Below are positions 1 to 6,623 of a stretch of DNA of 20,436 bases, piece after piece. Origin of the DNA: Thiomargarita sp. (lineage in GTDB: Bacteria > Pseudomonadota > Gammaproteobacteria > Beggiatoales > Beggiatoaceae); NCBI GenBank assembly GCA_030635005.1, contig DAOVZS010000015.1, positions 1-20,436 on the forward strand, written 5' to 3'. Within the stretch, counting starts at the first letter, position 1; each line of letters starts with the position of its first letter. The notes below the pieces were generated by a model that worked only from the letters and a program-made list of their open reading frames with translations, had not been told where the DNA came from and did not search any database. The position numbers were made by a program, and so were the translations under genes.

Positions 1-282
1 AAATATTATACAATTGCAATACAAATAATAAGAGTAGCCTCGGAAAAACCTATTCAATATCATATTAAAGCAGACATAAAAACAGCCAATGATTCGCCTG
101 AAAATACTGATGATGCAGATAATAAAAAAGTCTTAAAAGTCATTCAGCATGCTTACATGGTGACAATATCTCCAAAAGGGAGCAATAAATTCCCCCAAAT
201 ATTAATGGTTCAACCTTATGGTATTTTACCAGATACACGACATAACCTGATATCTATAAATGATATTAAATCTGATTTGTGA
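1..282 (+). CDS. 3' end of an unrecognised gene, cut by the left edge
   Basis: Frame 1 is open from the first base to a TGA at 280-282, giving 93 codons without a stop in AT-rich DNA, where chance stops would be frequent. The start lies outside the window. The visible part has a beta-rich beginning, a polar acidic stretch around residues 28-41 (rich in D, N, E and K), then a mixed segment ending in ISINDIKSDL. I see no signal peptide, membrane helix or catalytic motif and do not recognise the family. No terminator is apparent after it. It runs in the same direction as iscR, but 291 bases separate the two and a promoter lies between, so they are probably separate units. Confidence 0.5.
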   Translation, partial: KYYTIAIQIIRVASEKPIQYHIKADIKTANDSPENTDDADNKKVLKVIQHAYMVTISPKGSNKFPQILMVQPYGILPDTRHNLISINDIKSDL

Positions 283-573
283 TTTATACCACAAATAGCA
301 CTATAAAAAATAAGTTTCTAAAATACATGATTTACAAAAATTCTATTAAAATGTATAGTAGATATCTATATAAATAACTTATACATGAATGAGAAAAGTC
401 CCCAGTTTTAGGACATAGTTGTTTCTCTTGTCATTTATATTTCCCTAATTTTTGTCAATTGATACAAATTTTGGATTTGTGGCACTTGATAAATATACTA
501 AGATCAATAATAATAAAAAACATACAAGTTGGTATTATTTAAACCACACAAAAATTTTAGGGATTATATAAAT
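283..573 (+). promoter_or_regulatory. Upstream control region of iscR
   Basis: This 291-base AT-rich stretch has no convincing gene. Near its 3' end are two alternative sigma-70 readings. One is TTGGAT (471-476), 17 bases, TATACT (494-499). The other is TTGATA (486-491) with TAATAA (508-513), 16 bases. An IscR-type site overlaps both at 482-506 and has its own entry. A small inverted repeat, ACAAAT/ATTTGT (464-480), sits on the upstream -35 element. The iscR start at 574 has a TTAGGGA ribosome-binding sequence. Which promoter is used cannot be decided by eye. Confidence 0.5.
482..506 (+). promoter_or_regulatory. Type 1 IscR-like operator at the iscR promoter
   Basis: Against the E. coli type 1 IscR consensus (half-sites ATASYYGACT and AGTCRRSTAT around a W-rich centre) I count 16 of 25 matching positions. 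The core ACTTGATAAATATACTAAG (484-502) is identical at 15 of 19 positions to the core at 2782-2800 downstream of iscU. Autorepression of the isc operon by [2Fe-2S]-IscR through such sites is well established in E. coli, and the location over promoter elements fits. The match alone would be weak; position and the paired site raise its value. Confidence 0.45.
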
Positions 574-1053
574 ATGAAACTCACCACTAAAGGTCGTTAT
601 GCTGTCACCGCAATGTTAGATTTAGCTATTAATCGTGATCGCGGTCCCATTACACTGGCTGATATTTCAAAACGACAAGGCATTTCTTTATCTTATTTAG
701 AACAATTGTTCTCTCGCTTACGTCAACGAGGCTTGGTAGACAGTACACGTGGACCAGGTGGTGGGTATCGTTTAAGTCGTGACGCTGAGGGAATTGCAGT
801 GGCAGATGTGATTGCAGCTGTAGATGAAAGTGTAGACGCAACACGCTGCAAAGGTCAACAAAACTGTGGCGATTCCCGTGCTTGTCTGACACATCAACTA
901 TGGACAGATTTAAGTGGACAAATTCGTGATTTTTTAGGTCATATTACATTAGCACATGTATTAAACAAACGTCCTTATGAAGTTTCTAAAGAAGCCGCCC
1001 GCGTAAACCCGAATGAACGGGGTAGAAACGAGCATATTGCCATTTCTCATTAA
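574..1053 (+). CDS. iscR: IscR, Rrf2-family [2Fe-2S] regulator of iron-sulfur cluster assembly
   Basis: A 159-residue transcription factor that in E. coli senses Fe-S supply by carrying a [2Fe-2S] cluster and controls isc and other Fe-S genes. The start is set at ATG 574, because MKLTTKGRYAVTAMLD is the family's N-terminus and TTAGGGA precedes it; an upstream TTG (529) would add 15 residues unlike the family. The winged helix-turn-helix occupies about residues 1-65 (recognition helix near SLSYLEQLFSRLR, then the GPGGGYRL wing). The ligands C92, C98, C104 and H107 fall at exactly the E. coli positions. It is first in the iscRSU cluster, 61 bases before iscS. An IscR-like site lies over its promoter. 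Confidence 0.97.
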   Translation: MKLTTKGRYAVTAMLDLAINRDRGPITLADISKRQGISLSYLEQLFSRLRQRGLVDSTRGPGGGYRLSRDAEGIAVADVIAAVDESVDATRCKGQQNCGDSRACLTHQLWTDLSGQIRDFLGHITLAHVLNKRPYEVSKEAARVNPNERGRNEHIAISH

Positions 1054-1114
1054 AATTGTGGCATTTCAATTGTAGGGGTAGCGCTATTATTGGCAATACC
1101 TCCTGGAGCACATC

Positions 1115-2329
1115 TTGAACTTACCTATCTATCTTGACTATTCAGCCACCACACCTGTAGATCCTCGTGTTGCCGAAAAAATGATGCAGTATATTAGTTT
1201 AGACGGTCATTTTGGCAATCCAGCCTCTCGTTCACATAAATTTGGATGGGATGCTGATACAGCAGTCACAAAAGCACGCACACAAGTCGCCAGTTTAATC
1301 CATGCCGATCCCAAAGAAATCGTGTGGACTTCGGGGGCCACAGAATCTAATAACTTAGCGCTTAAGGGCGTTGCCCATTTTTACCAGAACAAAGGTAAAC
1401 ATATTGTAACAAGCCAAACAGAACATAAAGCGGTGTTAGATACCTGTCGTCAATTGGAGCGTGAAGGGTTTGAAGTGACTTATTTATCCCCTGAAACCAA
1501 TGGACTCATCGATTTAAAAAAACTGGAATCAGCACTTCGGGATGATACTATTTTAGTCAGCATCATGCATGTTAATAATGAAATCGGCGTGATTGCAGAT
1601 ATTGCTAAAATTGGTGAAATGACACGTGCACACAACATCTTATTTCATGTTGATGCAGCCCAAAGTGCAGGAAAAATCCCCATTGATTTAAATGCAATGA
1701 AGGTTGACTTAATGTCATTTTCTGCCCATAAAATTTATGGTCCCAAAGGTATCGGTGCCTTATATGTTCGACGTAAACCACGTGTCCGTCTGGAAGCCCA
1801 AATGCATGGAGGCGGGCATGAACGTGGTATGCGTTCTGGCACATTAGCCACCCATCAAATTGTTGCTATGGGCGAAGCTTTTCGTATTGCACAAGAAGAA
1901 ATGACGTTGGAAAATGAGCGTATTGCAAAATTACGTGATTGTTTATGGGAAGGTTTAAAAGATATTGAAGAAGTTTATATTAATGGGGATCCTGCACACC
2001 GTATTCCGGGTAATTTAAATGTAAGTTTTAACTTTGTTGAAGGCGAGTCTTTAATCATGGCACTGAAAGATTTGGCAGTCTCTTCAGGTTCTGCCTGTAC
2101 TTCCGCAAGTTTAGAACCCTCTTATGTGTTACGGGCTATAGGACGTAATGATGAACTAGCGCATAGTTCTATCCGCTTTACATTGGGACGTTTTACCACA
2201 CAAGAAGATATTGATTATGCCATTCCCCTCATTCGTACTAATATTGATAAATTGCGCAATTTATCACCCTTATGGGATATGTACAAGGAAGGCATTGATT
2301 TAGACAGCATTAAGTGGGATGCTCATTAA
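1115..2329 (+). CDS. iscS: IscS, cysteine desulfurase
   Basis: A PLP enzyme that takes sulfur from cysteine, leaving alanine, and passes it as persulfide to IscU and to tRNA- and cofactor-thiolation partners. It has 404 residues, the usual length. The PLP lysine is K206 (SFSAHKIYGPKG), H104 stacks on PLP (QTEHK), and the mobile loop carries the persulfide cysteine C328 (SSGSACTSASLEPS). The start is TTG at 1115: it gives the family N-terminus (NLPIYLDYSATTPVDPR), is preceded by CTGGAG at suitable spacing, and no in-frame ATG fits. The TTG start may lower translation. iscU follows after 27 bases, so they are surely one operon. Confidence 0.98.
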   Translation: MNLPIYLDYSATTPVDPRVAEKMMQYISLDGHFGNPASRSHKFGWDADTAVTKARTQVASLIHADPKEIVWTSGATESNNLALKGVAHFYQNKGKHIVTSQTEHKAVLDTCRQLEREGFEVTYLSPETNGLIDLKKLESALRDDTILVSIMHVNNEIGVIADIAKIGEMTRAHNILFHVDAAQSAGKIPIDLNAMKVDLMSFSAHKIYGPKGIGALYVRRKPRVRLEAQMHGGGHERGMRSGTLATHQIVAMGEAFRIAQEEMTLENERIAKLRDCLWEGLKDIEEVYINGDPAHRIPGNLNVSFNFVEGESLIMALKDLAVSSGSACTSASLEPSYVLRAIGRNDELAHSSIRFTLGRFTTQEDIDYAIPLIRTNIDKLRNLSPLWDMYKEGIDLDSIKWDAH

Positions 2330-2356
2330 TTTTTTTTATAGAGAGGATAAAAAACA

Positions 2357-2746
2357 ATGGCTTACTCAGAACAAGTTTTAGATCATTATGATAATCCACG
2401 TAATGTAGGGGCTTTAGATAAAGAAGATCCCACAGTGGGCACAGGTATGGTAGGTGCACCTGCGTGTGGTGATGTCATGAAATTGCAAATCAAGGTAGGT
2501 GATGATGGGGTGATTCAAGATGCCAAATTCAAAACGTATGGGTGCGGCAGTGCTATTGCATCCAGCTCATTACTCACTGAATGGGTGAAGGGGAAAACAT
2601 TAGATGAAGCAGCAGCCATTAAAAACACAGAAATTGCTGAAGAACTTGCGTTACCACCCGTAAAAATTCATTGCAGTGTTTTAGGAGAAGCGAGTGTTAA
2701 GGCAGCCATTGCAGATTATAAGAAAAAACAAGCAAAGGTTTCGTAG
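2357..2746 (+). CDS. iscU: IscU, iron-sulfur cluster scaffold
   Basis: A 129-residue scaffold on which [2Fe-2S] and [4Fe-4S] clusters are assembled before transfer to target proteins. The cluster-site residues are C37, D39, C63, H105 and C106. The HscA-recognition motif LPPVK is present at residues 99-103, so a HscA/HscB chaperone pair is expected in the genome although it is not encoded next door. GAGAGG ahead of the ATG is the ribosome-binding site. In most gammaproteobacteria iscA, hscB, hscA and fdx follow; here the gene is instead followed by a 384-base gap and a molybdoenzyme operon. No terminator is evident right after it. Confidence 0.97.
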   Translation: MAYSEQVLDHYDNPRNVGALDKEDPTVGTGMVGAPACGDVMKLQIKVGDDGVIQDAKFKTYGCGSAIASSSLLTEWVKGKTLDEAAAIKNTEIAEELALPPVKIHCSVLGEASVKAAIADYKKKQAKVS

Positions 2747-2779
2747 AAATAACTGACGCTTTGGAAATCGCACGCCTAA

Positions 2780-2804
2780 ATACTTGACTAATATAGTAGG
2801 TTTT
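2780..2804 (+). promoter_or_regulatory. Strong type 1 IscR-like operator downstream of iscU
   Basis: The 25 bases match the E. coli type 1 IscR consensus at 22 positions by hand count. The left half is perfect (ATACTTGACT), the centre is W-rich, and the right half has three mismatches. This is better than the site in front of iscR in the same window. It contains the -35 element of the promoter at 2784-2813, the arrangement expected for repression by [2Fe-2S]-IscR. The next gene in this direction is the molybdoenzyme alpha subunit. Binding is inferred; the match is read directly. Confidence 0.6.
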
Positions 2805-2813
2805 ATGTATAAT
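2784..2813 (+). promoter_or_regulatory. Sigma-70 promoter P1 overlapping the IscR-like site
   Basis: TTGACT (2784-2789) and a perfect TATAAT (2808-2813) are separated by 18 bases. A transcript would start near 2820 and carry a leader of roughly 310 bases before the alpha-subunit ATG, or it could be a separate small RNA. The -35 lies wholly within the IscR-like operator. Confidence 0.6.
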
Positions 2814-2821
2814 TTTAACAA

Positions 2822-2877
2822 AACTCAATAAAATCAAGACTCACACGCTTATTGATATGATTGCATTTAATTGAGTT
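2822..2877 (+). repeat. Inverted repeat at the predicted start of the P1 transcript
   Basis: AACTCAAT (2822-2829) and ATTGAGTT (2870-2877) are perfect 8-base complements about 40 bases apart. The left arm begins within about three bases of the transcription start predicted for P1, so the RNA would open with a closed stem. No GC-rich terminator follows. The function is unknown: it could be leader structure or part of a small RNA. Confidence 0.35.
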
Positions 2878-2963
2878 CATTGATTAAATTATACTATATC
2901 CATCATTTCTACAAATTGATATATCATATTTTTTTTTAAAAACAATGACTTAAAATCATAGTC

Positions 2964-2993
2964 TTGACAAGATAATATGATTTATCATATATA
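2964..2993 (+). promoter_or_regulatory. Promoter P2 for the molybdoenzyme operon
   Basis: A perfect -35 TTGACA (2964-2969) is followed after 18 bases by TATATA (2988-2993). AT-rich sequence lies upstream. The predicted start near 3000 leaves a leader of about 130 bases. The palindrome at 2975-2990 lies in the spacer and touches the -10, a classic place for an operator. Confidence 0.5.
2975..2990. promoter_or_regulatory. 16-bp perfect palindrome ATATGAT-TT-ATCATAT in promoter P2
   Basis: Two 7-base arms flank TT, in the P2 spacer and reaching the -10. The size and place fit a dimeric repressor or activator. It is not the FNR pattern (TTGAT-N4-ATCAA), and I cannot assign it to Fur, NarL or any other regulator with confidence. 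Confidence 0.4.
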
Positions 2994-3005
2994 TAACCCG
3001 TTAAT

Positions 3006-3030
3006 AATACTTATATTTTTCGTAAGTATT
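3006..3030 (+). repeat. Leader hairpin AATACTTA / TAAGTATT
   Basis: Perfect 8-base arms (3006-3013 and 3023-3030) enclose a 9-base loop, just after the predicted P2 start. No T-run follows, so it is more likely a 5' stabilising stem or a DNA site than a terminator. Confidence 0.35.
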
Positions 3031-3060
3031 TGTGCTATACAGTTTGGTAAGAGTAATATG

Positions 3061-3094
3061 GGTATTTTATTATGTATTAATATAACGAAATACC
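3061..3094 (+). repeat. Leader inverted repeat GGTATTT / AAATACC
   Basis: Perfect 7-base arms (3061-3067 and 3088-3094) enclose a 20-base AT-rich loop, 36 bases before the alpha-subunit start codon. It could fold in the leader RNA. No function is assigned. Confidence 0.3.
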
Positions 3095-3130
3095 TTTAAC
3101 CTAACAGTCACAATAACGGGAGATTGTATA

Positions 3131-6100
3131 ATGTCAGAAAATATTGGTAACACTACCAATCTTTCCCGGCGTCGTTTTCTATTTCAGATGGCGGCTACGG
3201 GCGCGAGTACGGCTTTAATTTCTCAATCTGCGATTGGCAAAACACAAATGTTGTCGCCAGTTGCAATTGATAATCCATTGTCAAAATATCCCAATAGAGA
3301 TTGGGAAAAAACATATCGGAATTTACACCAATACGACTCTTCTTTTGTCTTTCTGTGTGCCCCTAATGATACACACAACTGTTTATTACGGGGTTTTGTC
3401 AAAAATGGCGTAATGACACGCATTTCACCAACCTACGGTTTCCACAAAGCCACTGATTTAAATGGAAATCAGGCAGGACAACGTTGGGATCCACGGTGTT
3501 GTAATAAAGGTTTAGCTTTGGCTCGTCGTTTTTATGGAGATAGACGATGCAAACGTCCTATGGTACGGAAAGGCTTTTTGGATTGGGTCAATGCTGGTTT
3601 TCCACGTAATGCGGAAACCGGTGCCGTAGATATGAAATATTTGCAACGGGGACGTGATTCACGAGTCGCTGCAACTTGGGATGAAGCTTTTGAATTATCA
3701 GCCAGAGCGCTTAAAAATATTGCTGAAACCTATTCTGGTGAAGAAGGTCAGAAGAAACTATTAGCCCAAGGCTATGATCCCTTAATGGTCGAAAAGACTA
3801 AAGGGGCGGGAACACAAGTCTTAAAATTCCGGGGTGGCATGCCACCTTTAGGAATGACACGTGTTTTTGCACAGTATCGTGAAGCCAATGCAATGGTTTT
3901 ATTAGATGATAAAATACGCGGTCTGGGTCCAGAAAAATCCCTGGGAGCACGTGGGTTTGATAACTATAGTTGGCATACCGATTTGCCACCAGGTCATCCC
4001 ATGGTCACAGGTCAACAAACCGTTGATTTTGACCTTTGTAATGTAGAACATGCCAATGTTGTCATTGTTTGGGGTATGAATTGGACAACCACTAAAATGC
4101 CCGATTCACATTGGCTGACTGAAGCCCGTTTGAAAGGCACTAAGATTGTTGTTATTGCTGCAGAATATAGTGCAACCGCCAATAAAGCAGATGAAGTCGT
4201 TGTAGTTCGTCCAGGAACAACACCTGCGTTAGCTTTAGGTATTGCACAAGTACTGATCAGCGAAAAGCTATATGATGATGCTTATATCAAAGCCAATACT
4301 GATTTACCCCTTTTGGTACGTTTAGACACGGGTGAAAAATTACAGGCAACCGATGTATTAGCAGATTATCAACTGGCAACCCTAACAAATAACAGTGTTG
4401 TACTCAAAGAAGGTGAAAAAGGACCGGCTATTCACTTACAACCTGGTCCCGTATTTACTGATAAGCAACGTGAAGAATGGGGCGATTTTGTATTTTGGGA
4501 TGAAAAGACACAAAAACCTGTCGCCATGAATCGGGATCAAATTGGTAAATATTTTACGGGTAATCCACAATTAGAAGGTACTTTTGAAGTCCCCCTACTT
4601 TCTGGTAAAACTGTAAAATGTCGTACCGTATTTGATGTCACACGTGAAATGCTTGATGGCAGTTATACCCCAGACGATGTTGCGAAATTAACTTGGGCAC
4701 CTGTGACAGCCATACGTAGTTTAGCACGCCAAATGGCTGCTAATATGGAAAAAACGCTGTTTACAGTAGGCATGGGTCCCAATCAGTTCTTTAATAATGA
4801 CCTTAAAGACCGTAATATTTTCTTAATCGCTGCTTTAACACGTAATATTGGTAAAATCGGTGGAAATGTGGGTAGTTATGCAGGTAACTATAGAGCCAGT
4901 TTCTTCAATGGCTTACCCCAATATATCGGTGAAGATCCCTTTAATCCTCAAATGGATCCCAACAAACCTGCCAAGACTAAAAAATATTGGAAAGCAGAAA
5001 GCGTCCATTATTTCAATCATGGCGATACCATCCTTCGTATGGGTAAAGAGGTTTTAACGGGTACTTCTCATATTCCTACCCCGACTAAAGCGATTCATGT
5101 CAGCAATTCAAATTCACTTTTAGGTAATGTTAAAGGTCATTATGACTTTGTATTCAACACCTTATCCAAAGTAGAATTTGTAGCTCAAAATGAATGGTGG
5201 TGGACCTTGAGTTGTGAGTATGCTGATATTGTGTTTGCAGTAGACAGTTGGGCAGAATTCCAATATCCTGACATGAGTATCAGTGTTACGAATCCGTTTT
5301 TATACACGTTCCCTAAAACACCCATGGCACGGATTCACGATACCCGTTCTGATATGGAAGTGGCTGCGGGTATTTGTAAAGCGGTTGGTAAAATCACTGA
5401 TGATCCACGCCATGAAAAATATTGGCACTTTGTCGAAAATGGTGGTGTTCGTCCCTATATCCAACGGATATTAGATCATTCTAATGCAACACGTGGTTAT
5501 CGCATTGAAGATTTAGAGAAAAAAGCAGAAGCAGGCATCCCAGCCATTCTCCAAACACGTACCTATCCCAAAATTGGTGCTTGGGAACAAGGCAATGAAA
5601 ATAAACCTTGGTATACCAAAACAGGACGTTTAGAATTCTATCGTGAAGAATTTGAATTCCAAGACAGTGGTGAAAATGTTGTAGTCCATCGCGAACCCAT
5701 AGACTCAACTTTTTATGAACCCAATGTGATTGTCGCAAAAGCCAATCATCCGTTATTACGTCCTAAAACGCCCGAAGATTATGGTGTGCCTTCCTCTGAT
5801 CTCTCAGGAGATACGAGACAAGCACGTCATGTCATTATGAGCGTTTCTGAAGTCCTTAATAGTAAACATCCCCTTCGCCAAGATGGGTACAAGTTTATTT
5901 TCCATACCCCAAAATATCGTCATGGTGCTCATACCACCGGTGTTGATACAGATGTGGTCGCAATATGGTTTGGTCCCTTTGGTGATATGTTGCGTCGTGA
6001 TAAACGTAAACCTTTTGTGACAGAAAGTTATGTAGACATGCATCCTGCAGATGCAAAAGAAATAGGTGTTGAAGATGGAGATTATGTCTATATTGATGCT

Positions 6101-6604
6101 GATCCCCATGATCGTCCCTTCAAAGGTTGGCAAAAAAGACCTGAACATTATGAAGTTGCACGTTTATTAGTCAGAGCTCGTTATTATCCAGGCACACCAC
6201 GCGGTGTAACACGGATGTGGCATAACATGACAGGGGCAACCTTTAGTTCAGTTCAAGGACAAAAAGAGAATGCCGATGGATTAGCCAGAGGGGCAGGTAG
6301 CCAATATCAATCTCTTTATCGGGGTGGAAGCCATCAAAGCTGTACACGTAGTTGGTTGAAACCGACTTGGATGACAGAAACGATGTCATTTAAAGGCTTA
6401 ATGGGTCAAAAAATTACCAAAGGTTTTGTACCTGATGTCCATTGTCCTACAGGGGCACCGCGTGAATCTTTCGTTAAGATTACTAGAGCAGAAGCAGGCG
6501 GACTGAATGCTAAAGGCTTATGGCTACCAGCCAAAGATGGGTTACGTCCTACATATGAAAACGAAACTTTGAAGAAATTCATTGCGGGTGAATTCGTCGC
6601 TTAA
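3131..6604 (+). CDS. Molybdopterin alpha subunit, type II DMSO reductase family (NxrA / periplasmic NarG-like)
   Basis: Catalytic subunit holding the bis-molybdopterin guanine dinucleotide cofactor and an Fe-S cluster. It has 1157 residues, near the NxrA size and longer than DdhA, SerA or ClrA (about 915). SRRRFLFQ (12-19) is a Tat signal, so the mature enzyme should be periplasmic. The N-terminal cluster motif is C76-x3-D80-x3-C84 with C124 (DPRCCNKG), where NarG has H-x3-C-x3-C and C. D284 in WHTDLPPGHP aligns with the molybdenum-coordinating Asp of NarG (CDLPP). GGGAG precedes the ATG. The beta subunit follows after 19 bases, then gamma. Nitrite oxidation, nitrate reduction or another oxyanion or hydrocarbon reaction are all possible within the family. 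The NXR resemblance is from memory and needs a tree. Confidence 0.88.
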   Translation: MSENIGNTTNLSRRRFLFQMAATGASTALISQSAIGKTQMLSPVAIDNPLSKYPNRDWEKTYRNLHQYDSSFVFLCAPNDTHNCLLRGFVKNGVMTRISPTYGFHKATDLNGNQAGQRWDPRCCNKGLALARRFYGDRRCKRPMVRKGFLDWVNAGFPRNAETGAVDMKYLQRGRDSRVAATWDEAFELSARALKNIAETYSGEEGQKKLLAQGYDPLMVEKTKGAGTQVLKFRGGMPPLGMTRVFAQYREANAMVLLDDKIRGLGPEKSLGARGFDNYSWHTDLPPGHPMVTGQQTVDFDLCNVEHANVVIVWGMNWTTTKMPDSHWLTEARLKGTKIVVIAAEYSATANKADEVVVVRPGTTPALALGIAQVLISEKLYDDAYIKANTDLPLLVRLDTGEKLQATDVLADYQLATLTNNSVVLKEGEKGPAIHLQPGPVFTDKQREEWGDFVFWDEKTQKPVAMNRDQIGKYFTGNPQLEGTFEVPLLSGKTVKCRTVFDVTREMLDGSYTPDDVAKLTWAPVTAIRSLARQMAANMEKTLFTVGMGPNQFFNNDLKDRNIFLIAALTRNIGKIGGNVGSYAGNYRASFFNGLPQYIGEDPFNPQMDPNKPAKTKKYWKAESVHYFNHGDTILRMGKEVLTGTSHIPTPTKAIHVSNSNSLLGNVKGHYDFVFNTLSKVEFVAQNEWWWTLSCEYADIVFAVDSWAEFQYPDMSISVTNPFLYTFPKTPMARIHDTRSDMEVAAGICKAVGKITDDPRHEKYWHFVENGGVRPYIQRILDHSNATRGYRIEDLEKKAEAGIPAILQTRTYPKIGAWEQGNENKPWYTKTGRLEFYREEFEFQDSGENVVVHREPIDSTFYEPNVIVAKANHPLLRPKTPEDYGVPSSDLSGDTRQARHVIMSVSEVLNSKHPLRQDGYKFIFHTPKYRHGAHTTGVDTDVVAIWFGPFGDMLRRDKRKPFVTESYVDMHPADAKEIGVEDGDYVYIDADPHDRPFKGWQKRPEHYEVARLLVRARYYPGTPRGVTRMWHNMTGATFSSVQGQKENADGLARGAGSQYQSLYRGGSHQSCTRSWLKPTWMTETMSFKGLMGQKITKGFVPDVHCPTGAPRESFVKITRAEAGGLNAKGLWLPAKDGLRPTYENETLKKFIAGEFVA

Positions 6605-6623
6605 TTAGAGGAGCATTAACAAA

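Larger units (their letters stand above)
2747..3130 (+). promoter_or_regulatory. 384-base control region between iscU and the molybdoenzyme operon
   Basis: No coding sequence is supported here. The stretch contains two promoter-like sequences (2784-2813 and 2964-2993), an IscR-like operator over the first, a 16-bp perfect palindrome inside the second, a run of nine T at 2929-2937, and three further inverted repeats that could fold in a 5' leader. The alpha-subunit start at 3131 has GGGAG just upstream. I looked for a molybdenum-cofactor riboswitch but cannot point to its conserved core. Confidence 0.6.

Noticed and set aside
529..573. Upstream TTG start that would lengthen IscR by 15 residues
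   Set aside because: The family N-terminus MKLTTKGRYAV begins at ATG 574 and has its own ribosome-binding sequence; the added residues match nothing in the family and would overlap the promoter region.
2916..2929. FNR box TTGATATATCATAT
   Set aside because: FNR needs TTGAT-N4-ATCAA; after TTGAT-N4 the sequence here reads CATAT.
2915..2940. Rho-independent terminator at the run of nine T
   Set aside because: The only stem before it is the AT-only TGATATATCA palindrome, too weak for a terminator; it is kept only as part of a small-RNA hypothesis.
2820..3130. Molybdenum-cofactor riboswitch in the leader
   Set aside because: Expected from the gene context, but I could not find its conserved core by eye.
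5804..6148. Minus-strand ORF of 114 codons inside the alpha-subunit gene
   Set aside because: It lies wholly opposite a strongly supported coding region, and its translation has the character of an antisense shadow. The same applies to the other minus-strand ORFs in the molybdoenzyme, isc, cytochrome and nuo genes.
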